Shown in pieces: positions 12,297-19,976 of a stretch of 64,000 bases of DNA. The position numbers and the translations under genes were made by a program. Positions within the stretch are counted from its first letter, which is position 1. Every line of letters begins with the position of its first letter. The notes under the pieces were generated by a model, which ran no database searches, was not told the origin of the DNA, and worked only from the letters and a program-made list of their open reading frames with translations. Source of the DNA: Muriicola sp. Z0-33 (GTDB lineage: Bacteria; Bacteroidota; Bacteroidia; Flavobacteriales; Flavobacteriaceae); contig NZ_JAFMPW010000005.1 of NCBI RefSeq assembly GCF_026126425.1, forward strand, positions 124,001 to 188,000, in the 5' to 3' direction.

Positions 12297-12320
12297 AGTT
12301 TTTAGTTTGATTTAGGACAA

Positions 12321-12492
12321 TTAATCTGTTTTAAATTGTTCAGTGGCATGATTTGCCACCCTGGTAGTGAAAGCCATATATATAATTGAAAGATTAACAC
12401 AGTTTGCTGATAAAGAAGAATTCCATGGAGGCCCATCTCCGTATAATTCCTGTTTCCGCAACTCTTACATCATACAGGTTATTTTGATTCAT
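12321..12492 (-). pseudogene. Decayed C-terminus of a second GMC oxidoreductase
   Basis: Reading leftward from 12464 to the TAA at 12321 gives ELYGDGPPWNSSLSANCVN followed by LSIIYMAFTTRVANHATEQF. This is clearly homologous to the end of the intact GMC protein at 2742-4454 (SSACVNPSLTYMAFTARAANHAAEQL). The region just upstream continues in another frame (NQNNLYDVRVAETG, like the NQVHDVPNVYVTDG of the intact gene), and the C-terminal frame is closed upstream by a stop at 12465-12467. So there is at least one frameshift, and the first roughly 90% of the gene is missing. The sequence is divergent from the intact copy (NSSLSANC against TSSAC), so it is a relic of a different GMC gene, not a fresh duplicate. 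Confidence 0.82.
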
Positions 12493-12644
12493 CCTACTAT
12501 TTTTATTTTTATTCTAAGGTATTTCCTATATTTATGACTGGACTTTTTTTAAGTATACCTTAAGTTATATGCGCCTTTAAATATAGGGCTTAATTCTTAA
12601 AATTTGATAAAACATTAATTTCAATAATCCAACTAAACACAAGA
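12493..12644. other. Upstream region of the isomerase/DUF1080 operon
   Basis: AT-rich non-coding stretch that must hold the promoter of the rightward operon at 12645. It contains an imperfect 15-bp inverted repeat TTAAGTATACCTTAA at 12549-12563. I find no convincing TAnnTTTG element. Confidence 0.35.
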
Positions 12645-13697
12645 ATGAAAACAATAAAAGGACCTGCCGTTTTCCTGGCACAATTTGTAGATAGTAAGGC
12701 CCCTTTTAACTCTCTGGATGGTATGTGCAAATGGGCTGCCGACCTGGGGTATAAAGGAATTCAAATCCCTACCTGGGAGAGTTTTTTAATAGATATAGAT
12801 AAGGCAGCGGAAAGCCAGACCTATTGCGACGAGTTAAAGGGAAAAGTAAACTCCTATGGTCTGGAGATTACAGAACTTTCTACTCACCTGCAAGGGCAAC
12901 TGGTTGCGGTTCATCCTGCATATGATCTGATGTTTGACAATTTTGCACCTGATAGTGTAAAGAACAACCCCAAAGCAAGAACGGCCTGGGCAGTTGATGT
13001 GGTTAAAAAAGCCGCTACGGCGAGTAGAAGATTGGGGATTAAGGCCCATGCAACTTTTTCAGGGGCCTTGATATGGCATACCTGGCACCCCTGGCCACAA
13101 CGCCCACCAGGACTGGTGGAAATGGGATTTGAGGAACTGGCAAAAAGGTGGATGCCAATACTTAATCATTTTGATGAGGAAGGTGTGGATGTTTGTTATG
13201 AAATACACCCGGGTGAAGACCTTCATGACGGCGATACTTTTGAGAGATTCCTGGCGGCCACCGGAAATCATAAAAGGGTGAATATCTTATATGACCCAAG
13301 CCATTTCGTTTTACAGCAGTTAGACTATATAACCTATATAGACCATTACCATGAATTCATTAGATCTTTCCATGTAAAAGATTCTGAGTTTAACCCTACA
13401 GGTAAGAAAGGTGCTTTTGGAGGGTATAATGACTGGGGAGACAGGGCCGGAAGGTACAGATCATTAGGTGACGGCCAGATAGACTTTAAAACTATTTTCT
13501 CCAAACTTACTCAATATGGTTGTGATGTATGGGCAGTAATGGAATGGGAATGTTGTATTAAAAGCCCGGAACAGGGAGCCCTGGAAGGCGCCAAATTTAT
13601 TCAGGACCATATTATAGAAGCCACCGAAAAAACCTTTGACGATTTCGCAGGCGGAGATATAGATAAGGAGATGTTGAAGAAGATATTAGGAACATAA
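12645..13697 (+). CDS. Cytoplasmic sugar isomerase/epimerase-like TIM-barrel protein
   Basis: A 350-aa xylose-isomerase-like TIM-barrel protein without a signal peptide. Barrel elements are MCKWAADLGYKGIQIPTW, GLEITELSTHLQGQL, CYEIHPGEDLHDG (Glu ligand), LYDPSHFVLQQLDY (Asp and His), SFHVKDSEF (His) and VMEWECC (Glu). This is the subfamily commonly annotated as sugar phosphate isomerase/epimerase in Bacteroidota carbohydrate loci. It begins a rightward operon with two DUF1080 lipoproteins, the first 11 bp downstream. It is the third barrel of this superfamily here, and the only one predicted to be cytoplasmic, so it may handle the product after import. Substrate unknown. Confidence 0.87.
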   Translation: MKTIKGPAVFLAQFVDSKAPFNSLDGMCKWAADLGYKGIQIPTWESFLIDIDKAAESQTYCDELKGKVNSYGLEITELSTHLQGQLVAVHPAYDLMFDNFAPDSVKNNPKARTAWAVDVVKKAATASRRLGIKAHATFSGALIWHTWHPWPQRPPGLVEMGFEELAKRWMPILNHFDEEGVDVCYEIHPGEDLHDGDTFERFLAATGNHKRVNILYDPSHFVLQQLDYITYIDHYHEFIRSFHVKDSEFNPTGKKGAFGGYNDWGDRAGRYRSLGDGQIDFKTIFSKLTQYGCDVWAVMEWECCIKSPEQGALEGAKFIQDHIIEATEKTFDDFAGGDIDKEMLKKILGT

Positions 13698-13708
13698 AAA
13701 ACCACCCG

Positions 13709-14464
13709 ATGAAACGATTGTCCTTAGTTTTATTTATTCTTGTTATAGGCTTAAGTTGTAAAGAGAAAAAAGAAGATAAACCAGTTGATGCTGAACCTCT
13801 GGCAAAGGCTGAAGAACAACCGCCACCTCAGGAAGAAGACTGGATAGTTTTATTTGATGGCACTTCTTTTGATAACTGGAAGGGCTATCTGCGAGATGAT
13901 ATTCCGGAAACCTGGAAGATTGAAGATGGCGCAATGGTATTTTACCCTCCGGAAGACAAGCCAAAAGGAGAAAGCTATAATCTTGTCAGCAAAAATGACT
14001 ATACCAACTTTGTACTTTCCCTGGAGTGGAAAATAGCTGAAGCCGGAAATAGTGGTATTTTTTGGGGGATAAAGGAAGATGAGAAATACGGACAGCCTTA
14101 TCAAACCGGACCTGAGATACAGGTGTTGGATAATGAAAAGCATCCCGACGCAAAAAACGGGACCACCCATCAGGCAGGTTCCCTTTACGATATGGTGGCC
14201 CCATCAGAAGATGTGACCAATCCTGTAGGGGAGTGGAATACATGTATCATCACCATAGACCATAATCAAAACAAAGGGAGTGTGCAGCTGAACGGTAAAG
14301 AAATAGTTGCCTTCCCATTAGCCAATGACGCCTGGAATGAAATGGTTTCCAAATCGAAATTTGATGGATGGGAGGGATTTGGAAAATTCACCACTGGAAA
14401 AATCGGGGTGCAGGATCATGGAGATCAGGTTGCATTTAGAAACATAAAAATAAAAGAGTTATAG
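13709..14464 (+). CDS. DUF1080 lipoprotein (3-keto-disaccharide hydrolase family)
   Basis: A 251-aa lipoprotein: signal peptide with lipobox GLSC (Cys17), a Lys/Glu/Pro linker, then one DUF1080 concanavalin-like domain from about residue 44 (WIVLFDGTSFDNWKGY). Typical text follows: LSLEWKIAEAGNSGIFWGIKE, GPEIQVLDNEKHPDAKNG, HQAGSLYDMVAP, GEWNTCIITIDHN and ending FRNIKIKEL. The Pfam family is named for 3-keto-disaccharide hydrolases, and related proteins cleave 3-keto-glycosides by elimination. The membrane-anchored location matches the exported GMC dehydrogenase. The next gene, a second DUF1080 protein, starts 1 bp after this stop. Family confident; hydrolase or lyase activity inferred. Confidence 0.9.
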   Translation: MKRLSLVLFILVIGLSCKEKKEDKPVDAEPLAKAEEQPPPQEEDWIVLFDGTSFDNWKGYLRDDIPETWKIEDGAMVFYPPEDKPKGESYNLVSKNDYTNFVLSLEWKIAEAGNSGIFWGIKEDEKYGQPYQTGPEIQVLDNEKHPDAKNGTTHQAGSLYDMVAPSEDVTNPVGEWNTCIITIDHNQNKGSVQLNGKEIVAFPLANDAWNEMVSKSKFDGWEGFGKFTTGKIGVQDHGDQVAFRNIKIKEL

Positions 14465-14465
14465 G

Positions 14466-15287
14466 ATGAAGTTAAACCAATGTATTTATATTTTCACTTT
14501 GGGCTTTTTAGTTGTGGCTTGCAAAGGTGAGGCACAGGAAGCAGAAGTAAATCAGGAAGCAACCGAAAGTGAGGTTATTATTCATACGGAGTATAGTGGG
14601 GAAGAACCTACCAAACCAGAAGGAACAGAATTTTATGAACCCATACCTCCGGTAGTTAATCCAACTGGGAATAATGGGGCTCCAAGTGATGCCATAGTCC
14701 TTTTTGATGGTAGTGGTTTTGATCAATGGGTAATGACAAACGACAGTACTGAAGTTGTCTGGCATCTGAATGATGACGGTAGTATGACGGTAAAAGACAA
14801 AACAGGAGATATCCAGACCAGCCAGAACTTTGGGGATATTCAATTGCACATAGAGTGGAAATCTCCGGCCGAGGTACAGAGAGACGGTCAGAACCGTGGG
14901 AATAGTGGGATCTTTTTATCCGGTTTATACGAAATACAGGTGTTAGATAATAATGATAATGACACTTATGTCAACGGGCAGGTTGGATCTATCTATAAGC
15001 AACATGTTCCCCTGGCAAAGGCTTCTGTTCCTACCGGGGAATGGAATACTTATGATATAGTATATCATGCTCCTGAGTTTAACAGCGATGGTCAAAAGAT
15101 CAAGTCCGGAACAATTACGTTAATCCATAACGGGGTGTTAGTTCAGGATCATGTAGAAATTAAGGGCACAACGCCTTATATTGGATGGCCTAAAAATCCT
15201 GTACATGGGGAAGGGCCACTTAAACTGCAAGATCACGGAGATAATAGTCGGGTTAGTTATAGAAATATTTGGATAAGAGAATTGTAG
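14466..15287 (+). CDS. Second DUF1080 lipoprotein
   Basis: A 273-aa lipoprotein with lipobox VVAC (Cys19), a long acidic linker to about residue 75 and one DUF1080 domain (IVLFDGSGFDQWVMTNDST). It keeps HIEWKSPAEVQRDGQNRGNSG, YEIQVLDNNDNDTYVNGQ, GSIYKQHVPLAKAS, GEWNTYDIVYHAPEF and the ending RVSYRNIWIREL. It is clearly divergent from its neighbour, especially in the linker and the GSIYKQ region, so the two are likely to differ in substrate or step. It directly follows the first DUF1080 gene (1 bp gap) and ends the operon. Inferred role: periplasmic cleavage of a 3-keto-glycoside. Confidence 0.9.
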   Translation: MKLNQCIYIFTLGFLVVACKGEAQEAEVNQEATESEVIIHTEYSGEEPTKPEGTEFYEPIPPVVNPTGNNGAPSDAIVLFDGSGFDQWVMTNDSTEVVWHLNDDGSMTVKDKTGDIQTSQNFGDIQLHIEWKSPAEVQRDGQNRGNSGIFLSGLYEIQVLDNNDNDTYVNGQVGSIYKQHVPLAKASVPTGEWNTYDIVYHAPEFNSDGQKIKSGTITLIHNGVLVQDHVEIKGTTPYIGWPKNPVHGEGPLKLQDHGDNSRVSYRNIWIREL

Positions 15288-15329
15288 GCCAAATATCGGG
15301 ATTCAAAAAAGTCAGTACCATTATTTAAC

Positions 15330-15337
15330 TACCTTTG
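15330..15337 (+). promoter_or_regulatory. -7 element of the yicC-gmk-nadD promoter
   Basis: TACCTTTG matches the Bacteroidota -7 consensus TAnnTTTG exactly and lies 20 nt before the yicC start, giving a short leader. No good -33 TTG is seen at the expected distance. Confidence 0.5.
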
Positions 15338-15357
15338 CCCAAATTCACATAGACATT

Positions 15358-16215
15358 ATGATCCAATCCATGACAGGGTTTGGGAAGCACGTGATACAGC
15401 TTCCATCAAAGAAAATCACTATTGAATTAAAGTCCCTCAATAGCAAAAACCTAGACATTAATGCACGTATGCCTCCTTCTTATCGAGAAAAGGAATTGGA
15501 ACTGCGCAAGACAATAGCCAGCTCTTTACAAAGGGGCAAAATAGACTTTAATCTTTATGTTGAAATCACTGGAGATGCAATTAGTGCGGGGATCAATGAG
15601 GGGGTGGTAAGGCGGTATATGGAACAGCTCAGAACTATTGCTGAAGGGGAAGACCTTAAACTCCTTGAGATGGCCGTAAGATTACCGGATGCCCTGAAAA
15701 CAGATAAGGCAGACATAGATGAGGAGGAGTATATGACCATAAAGCAAACCTTGGAATTGGCTTTAACTGAAATCAACAGGTTCAGAACCGAAGAAGGCAA
15801 GGTGCTCGAAGAGGATTTTTTGGTTAGGATTACTGCAATAAATCGTCTGTTAGATGAAGTAGTGAAAATAGACCCGGATAGGTTAGCAACCATTCGGGAA
15901 AGATTAGATAAGGCAGTTGCCGATCTGAAAACAGAGGTAGATGCAAACAGGTTTGAGCAAGAGCTTATTTACTATCTGGAAAAATATGACATAACGGAAG
16001 AGAAGGTGCGATTGAAAAATCATCTGGATTATTTTTCAAATACTTTGAATTCTGATGATTCTAACGGTAAAAAATTGGGGTTTATCTGCCAGGAAATAGG
16101 AAGAGAAATCAATACTATTGGTTCAAAAGCAAATTTTGCTCCTATGCAGCAACTGGTTGTCCAAATGAAAGATGAACTGGAAAAAATTAAGGAACAAATG
16201 CTTAATGTGTTATAA
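15358..16215 (+). CDS. yicC: YicC/YloC-family endoribonuclease
   Basis: A 285-aa protein of the conserved YicC/YloC family, full length. The N-terminus MIQSMTGFGKHVIQLPSKKITIELKSLNSKNLDINARMP shows the hallmark MTGFG and SLNSK motifs, and the C-terminal DUF1732 part ends GFICQEIGREINTIGSKA. Family members are cytoplasmic endoribonucleases. The stop overlaps the gmk start by one base (TAATG), and gmk in turn overlaps nadD, so the three form one operon. The yicC-gmk pairing is widespread in bacteria. Confidence 0.95.
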   Translation: MIQSMTGFGKHVIQLPSKKITIELKSLNSKNLDINARMPPSYREKELELRKTIASSLQRGKIDFNLYVEITGDAISAGINEGVVRRYMEQLRTIAEGEDLKLLEMAVRLPDALKTDKADIDEEEYMTIKQTLELALTEINRFRTEEGKVLEEDFLVRITAINRLLDEVVKIDPDRLATIRERLDKAVADLKTEVDANRFEQELIYYLEKYDITEEKVRLKNHLDYFSNTLNSDDSNGKKLGFICQEIGREINTIGSKANFAPMQQLVVQMKDELEKIKEQMLNVL

Positions 16216-16814
16216 TGAAGGGAGGCAAATTGCTCGTATTCTCTGCGCCCTCCGGCAGTGGTAAGACCACTATCGTAAGGTATTTGTTAGAACAGCCAGA
16301 ATTAAACCTGGCTTTTTCTGTTTCAGCAACCTCGCGCCCCAGAAGGGTTAAAGAAAAGCATGGAGAACACTATTATTTTATGTCTATTTCAGAGTTTAAA
16401 AATCATATAAAAAAAGGTGATTTTTTAGAATGGGAAGAGGTATACAGAGATAATTTTTATGGGACCCTTAAAAGTGAAGTGGACCGTCTTTGGGCAGAAG
16501 GGAAGAATGTCATTTTTGATATTGATGTTGTCGGAGGCCTTCGCATTAAAAAGAAATTTCCGAAAGAGACACTGGCAGTTTTCGTAAAACCACCAAGTGT
16601 GGACGAGTTAAAAATAAGACTTAAAAAAAGAAGTACAGAGAGTGAGGATAAGATAAATATGCGAGTTGCCAAGGCATCAGTAGAACTTGCAACCGCACCT
16701 CAGTTTGATAAGATTATTAAAAACTATGATTTAGACGAAGCTCTGGAAGAGGCCAGGAAGTTGGTACTAGACTTCATAAGTACTCCAGCCACTAAGTCTA
16801 ATAGTGATAAATGA
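16215..16814 (+). CDS. gmk: Guanylate kinase
   Basis: A 199-aa cytoplasmic enzyme that phosphorylates GMP to GDP with ATP. The P-loop APSGSGKTT (residues 11-19, Lys17) and the GMP-binding segments SVSATSRPRRVKEKHGEHYYF and EWEEVYRDNFYGT are intact, as is DIDVVGGLRIKK. Normal family length. It starts one base inside the yicC stop and its own end overlaps nadD by 4 bp (ATGA), indicating translational coupling. Confidence 0.97.
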   Translation: MKGGKLLVFSAPSGSGKTTIVRYLLEQPELNLAFSVSATSRPRRVKEKHGEHYYFMSISEFKNHIKKGDFLEWEEVYRDNFYGTLKSEVDRLWAEGKNVIFDIDVVGGLRIKKKFPKETLAVFVKPPSVDELKIRLKKRSTESEDKINMRVAKASVELATAPQFDKIIKNYDLDEALEEARKLVLDFISTPATKSNSDK

Positions 16815-17395
16815 AAAAAGTAGGTCTTTACTTCGGCACCTTCAACCCAATTCATATAGGGCATCTGGTCATTGCGAATTATATGGTGGAATTCTCAGAT
16901 TTAGATGAGGTATGGTTTGTTGTTACTCCCAAAAGTCCGTTTAAGACCAAGAAGACACTATTAGATAACAATCACCGCTACCAAATGGTTTATGAGGCCG
17001 TGAAGCACTACCCCAAATTAAAACCCAGTAAAATAGAATTTAATTTAACTCAACCCAACTATACCATTAATACTCTGGTTCACCTGGAAGAAAAATATCC
17101 TGGAGAATATTTGTTTTCACTCATTATGGGAGAGGATAATTTAAAGAGCTTCAACAAGTGGAAGAACTATAAATTGATATTGGAAAATCACGATCTCTAT
17201 GTGTACCCAAGGGTATCTGACGGGAAGCATATTGAAGAATTTAGCGGACATCCCAGAATTCATAAGGTAGCTGCGCCAATCATGGAGATTTCATCCACCT
17301 TTATTCGCAAAAACCACAAGGAAGGGAAAAACATCAGGGCCATGCTGCCCGAAGGGGTATGGCAATATATGGATGAGATGAATTTTTATCGCTAA
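16811..17395 (+). CDS. nadD: Nicotinate-nucleotide adenylyltransferase
   Basis: A 194-aa enzyme converting nicotinate mononucleotide and ATP to deamido-NAD in NAD synthesis. The nucleotidyltransferase motif GTFNPIHIGHL is at residues 9-19, FVVTPKSPFK and MGEDNLKSFNKWKNY are typical, and the C-terminal ISSTFIRK motif is present. It overlaps gmk by 4 bp and is the last gene of the operon, converging with the sialidase gene 33 bp away. Confidence 0.96.
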   Translation: MKKVGLYFGTFNPIHIGHLVIANYMVEFSDLDEVWFVVTPKSPFKTKKTLLDNNHRYQMVYEAVKHYPKLKPSKIEFNLTQPNYTINTLVHLEEKYPGEYLFSLIMGEDNLKSFNKWKNYKLILENHDLYVYPRVSDGKHIEEFSGHPRIHKVAAPIMEISSTFIRKNHKEGKNIRAMLPEGVWQYMDEMNFYR

Positions 17396-17428
17396 CGTCT
17401 TTCTGATTAAATGGTTATTGACAAGCGA

Positions 17429-18598
17429 TCACTGTTTTATGGTTACTTGTCTGAAAAGAATTTTTTTGTACTCATCTGTTTCGTAAAGTACACCAAGCGT
17501 ATTACCATCCAGTTGTACCATATCTGAATAGGCCGCAAATCCATTGTGGACTTTAAACACTGTTTTCCAACTCTGGCTCTCATCCGTGCTCAACATAATT
17601 ATAAGATGCTCTCTTTTTTCTGGGTTGGAAGGGGTAGAGAAGAAGATCATGTTCCTAGCTGTGTTCTCTCTGGGGTACCACCTTAAAAGTGCCGATTGGA
17701 CAATGGGACTAGGAAATTTATCAGATTCAATTATAGGTTCCTCAAAAGATAGCCCTCCATCAAGGCTGTAGGTTTCCCCTCTGTTTTTAAGATGAGAGCC
17801 GCCTAGATGATCCCGGGTATTTACATAAATACGTCCGTCTAGCAATTCAACAATGGTAGTTTCATTGCTTTGCACCGCATCATTTAGATTATTGTCTACC
17901 GCACCTATTTTCCAACTATTGGCACTATCATCAGAATAAATAAGTGCCATGCAATAAGCTGAGCTTCCTTTCTTAATACTTATAGCTACTGGTACAACTA
18001 TCCTGCCCTTATTTGCGCCGTGGCGTAGTTGTATGCCGTGAACAGGGCCCAGGGCATGCCACCGCCAGTGTTGTTGTTTTACAGTCTGGGTAATTTCCCT
18101 GGGTGTAGACCAACTAAGGCCATCATCCAAAGAGCTGGTTATATACGCCCTTCTTTGATTTTCTTCCTTGTAATCGGTATGTAGAATGTCATGTTCACTC
18201 AGGGTGGTTGTATTGAATAGCAGAATTATTTTGTTCTCCTGTTTCAGGTAGATGGGTACAGGGTTTTGTACCGCCATGGTATCCTGGTCATAAATAAGCT
18301 GCAGTGGTGCCCAGGTTTGGCCATTGTCTTCAGACCTTCTTACAACCAAATCTATATCTCCAAAATCGCTGGTAGAATTTTTTCTGCCTTCTGCAAAGGC
18401 CAATACAGTTTTATTGGTTTTAATAAGTGCAGGGATACGAAAAGAAAAGTAACCATTTAAACCAGAGAAGTAAGGCATCGAGGTAGATGAGATACTTTGA
18501 GAGACATCTTCAAAAGAGAGTTTCTCGCTTGCATCCTCCTGAGAAGTAGTGGTAAACACCACCAAGGTTATTAACAAAAACAATAATTTCCCGTTCAT
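17429..18598 (-). CDS. Secreted exo-alpha-sialidase (GH33)
   Basis: A 389-aa secreted sialidase that should release terminal sialic acids. The FRIP motif (YFSFRIPALI) and four Asp-box-like repeats (SEDNGQTW, SLDDGLSW, SDDSANSW, STDESQSW) mark the six-bladed propeller. Active-site-like segments are FAEGRKNSTSDFGDIDLVV, IQLRHGANKGRIVVP and AAYSDMVQLDGNTLGVLYE. The start at 18598 is preferred because it begins a normal signal peptide (MNGKLLFLLITLVVF); the frame also runs 16 codons further upstream to 18646. It is alone on its strand, but a sialate O-acetylesterase gene lies 2.5 kb away. No sialic-acid lyase or transporter is in the window. Confidence 0.88.
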   Translation of the reverse strand: MNGKLLFLLITLVVFTTTSQEDASEKLSFEDVSQSISSTSMPYFSGLNGYFSFRIPALIKTNKTVLAFAEGRKNSTSDFGDIDLVVRRSEDNGQTWAPLQLIYDQDTMAVQNPVPIYLKQENKIILLFNTTTLSEHDILHTDYKEENQRRAYITSSLDDGLSWSTPREITQTVKQQHWRWHALGPVHGIQLRHGANKGRIVVPVAISIKKGSSAYCMALIYSDDSANSWKIGAVDNNLNDAVQSNETTIVELLDGRIYVNTRDHLGGSHLKNRGETYSLDGGLSFEEPIIESDKFPSPIVQSALLRWYPRENTARNMIFFSTPSNPEKREHLIIMLSTDESQSWKTVFKVHNGFAAYSDMVQLDGNTLGVLYETDEYKKILFRQVTIKQ

Positions 18599-18660
18599 CT
18601 CTATTCCTTTATATCGGGAAATTAATGAAAATACCAGCACCGCCAAACAGATACAAAGGG

Positions 18661-18705
18661 ATAAAAAAAACCAGCATCCTTACTACTCAGTCAGGATGCT
18701 GGTTT
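18661..18705 (-). terminator. Strong intrinsic terminator
   Basis: ACCAGCATCCT and AGGATGCTGGT form a perfect 11-bp stem (18670-18680 with 18693-18703) around a 12-nt loop. In the leftward direction the stem is followed by eight U residues. It terminates the PepSY-like gene whose stop is at 18728. Confidence 0.88.
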
Positions 18706-18727
18706 TGGTATGCAGGAATTAATAAAC

Positions 18728-19234
18728 CTACATAAATTCACCATCTTCATTAATCTTAACTCTCATGGTTTTATCGCCATTTTTTAATCTGAGCTTGTAA
18801 GTTTGCTTAGCACCTTTGTTATCATTGTATTTTACTCGGTATACATCGCTGACTATCTCCCAATTTGGAAAACGTTCTGCTACTGCATCCCTGACAACAA
18901 CCGGCAAGGCAACATCTTTGAATTTTTCAATAGTTCTAAGGACATTTCCTTTATCGTCGTATGCTGCTACAATTTTACCTTCGGGAATAAAAAATGATAC
19001 GGTATAATAATCATAATCATCCTGATAAAAATCTGCTTGTGTTACATCATAAGAAGCAACTTTCCTTTCTAGAAGTTTAACCGGAACAGGAGCTAATCTG
19101 GAGTCGACCTGATTTAAATACTTGTAATTAATAGGTTTCACGATAACTTCTGATAACTCTATCGGTTGAGGGTCCTGACAAAAAGCTTGGCTGGCAAAGC
19201 CAATAACCATTAGGCCTAACAAAATTTTTTTCAT
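18728..19234 (-). CDS. Secreted PepSY-like protein
   Basis: A 168-aa protein with a clear signal peptide (MKKILLGLMVIGFASQAFCQ). The body resembles PepSY-like domains of Bacteroidota: a charged strand region, then VVRDAVAERFPNWEIVSDVYRV and a C-terminal YKLRLKNGDKTMRVKINEDGEF hairpin. Probably periplasmic; function unknown. It is monocistronic and followed by the strong terminator at 18661-18705. The fold call rests on pattern only. Confidence 0.65.
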   Translation of the reverse strand: MKKILLGLMVIGFASQAFCQDPQPIELSEVIVKPINYKYLNQVDSRLAPVPVKLLERKVASYDVTQADFYQDDYDYYTVSFFIPEGKIVAAYDDKGNVLRTIEKFKDVALPVVVRDAVAERFPNWEIVSDVYRVKYNDNKGAKQTYKLRLKNGDKTMRVKINEDGEFM

Positions 19235-19394
19235 AATATTTATTTTTTAATTTTTAGAATGCTGTTATTGATAATTAACAGTCGATAAAGCTATTGAATC
19301 AATAAGTCGTAGGAAATGACATTGCTCAGTTATGCAAAAAACATGCAATGCGTGAGATTTTAATAAAAATCTTTCTTGAAAAGGTTAATTGGCC

Positions 19395-19799
19395 TTATTG
19401 GGTGCTCATCAGCAGCTTGGAGGCCCAAATTTTAGCCTCTTCAATGCTATAGAAAATGTTCACAGGACAATCCATAAATTTTTGCTCCAAAAGTGCAATC
19501 CTGTAATTCATCTCGTCGTAAACCACAACGCCATATCCTTTTAAATTGGAGTATACTGTCTTTGCTTCGAGATGCAGGGTAGGATCAAAAGAATACGAAT
19601 TTATTCTATTAGAGATATAAATCAGGGGAGTATCTGTAGTATAATACTCGAGCGCCTTGATAAAAAGCGGTAAACAATTATCAAAATTAACCACCACCCC
19701 TTCTTTCATTTCGGAGACCACCAGATTTGGATAAAACCGGAAAAAACCAATATCCAGTTCCAAGGTCCCAAGCTGCTTATCTGTTAGGGGATAAATCAC
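19395..19799 (-). CDS. Small cytoplasmic protein, possible SpoIIAA/STAS-like fold
   Basis: A 134-aa protein without a signal peptide or membrane segment. The layout of alternating strands and helices, and the ending VNIFYSIEEAKIWASKLL, recall SpoIIAA/STAS-like small proteins common in Flavobacteriaceae. The coding frame looks real (balanced composition, no low complexity), but I cannot assign a function. It stands alone between the PepSY-like gene and the amidohydrolase gene, same strand. Confidence 0.55.
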   Translation of the reverse strand: MIYPLTDKQLGTLELDIGFFRFYPNLVVSEMKEGVVVNFDNCLPLFIKALEYYTTDTPLIYISNRINSYSFDPTLHLEAKTVYSNLKGYGVVVYDEMNYRIALLEQKFMDCPVNIFYSIEEAKIWASKLLMSTQ

Positions 19800-19976
19800 T
19801 TTAAATATGTTTACTCCTGTTAAGTTACGATTTCTGGAATTAAGTTGTTACTGGAAAGGCTTTTTATTTTTGGGAGAACCGAAAATAATCAAATAGGTCT
19901 CCCAAAATACCTGGAAAAGAGAAGGAGTAATTGTATTATCTCAATGGCCTTTTATTGATTGGGGAATTACAACTGC

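Noticed and set aside
12321-12464. Short frame upstream of the ASCH gene taken as a small intact gene
   Set aside because: It has no start codon after the stop at 12465-12467 that would give a sensible protein, and the text is a fragment of a GMC domain, so it is a relic.
12549-12563. TTAAG-type inverted repeat upstream of the isomerase/DUF1080 operon
   Set aside because: Imperfect and AT-only at the ends; such repeats are expected by chance in this composition and no matching copy was found near the sister operons.
18599-18646. N-terminal extension of the sialidase frame
   Set aside because: The extension lies before a normal signal peptide and would hide it; the ATG at 18598 is a better start.
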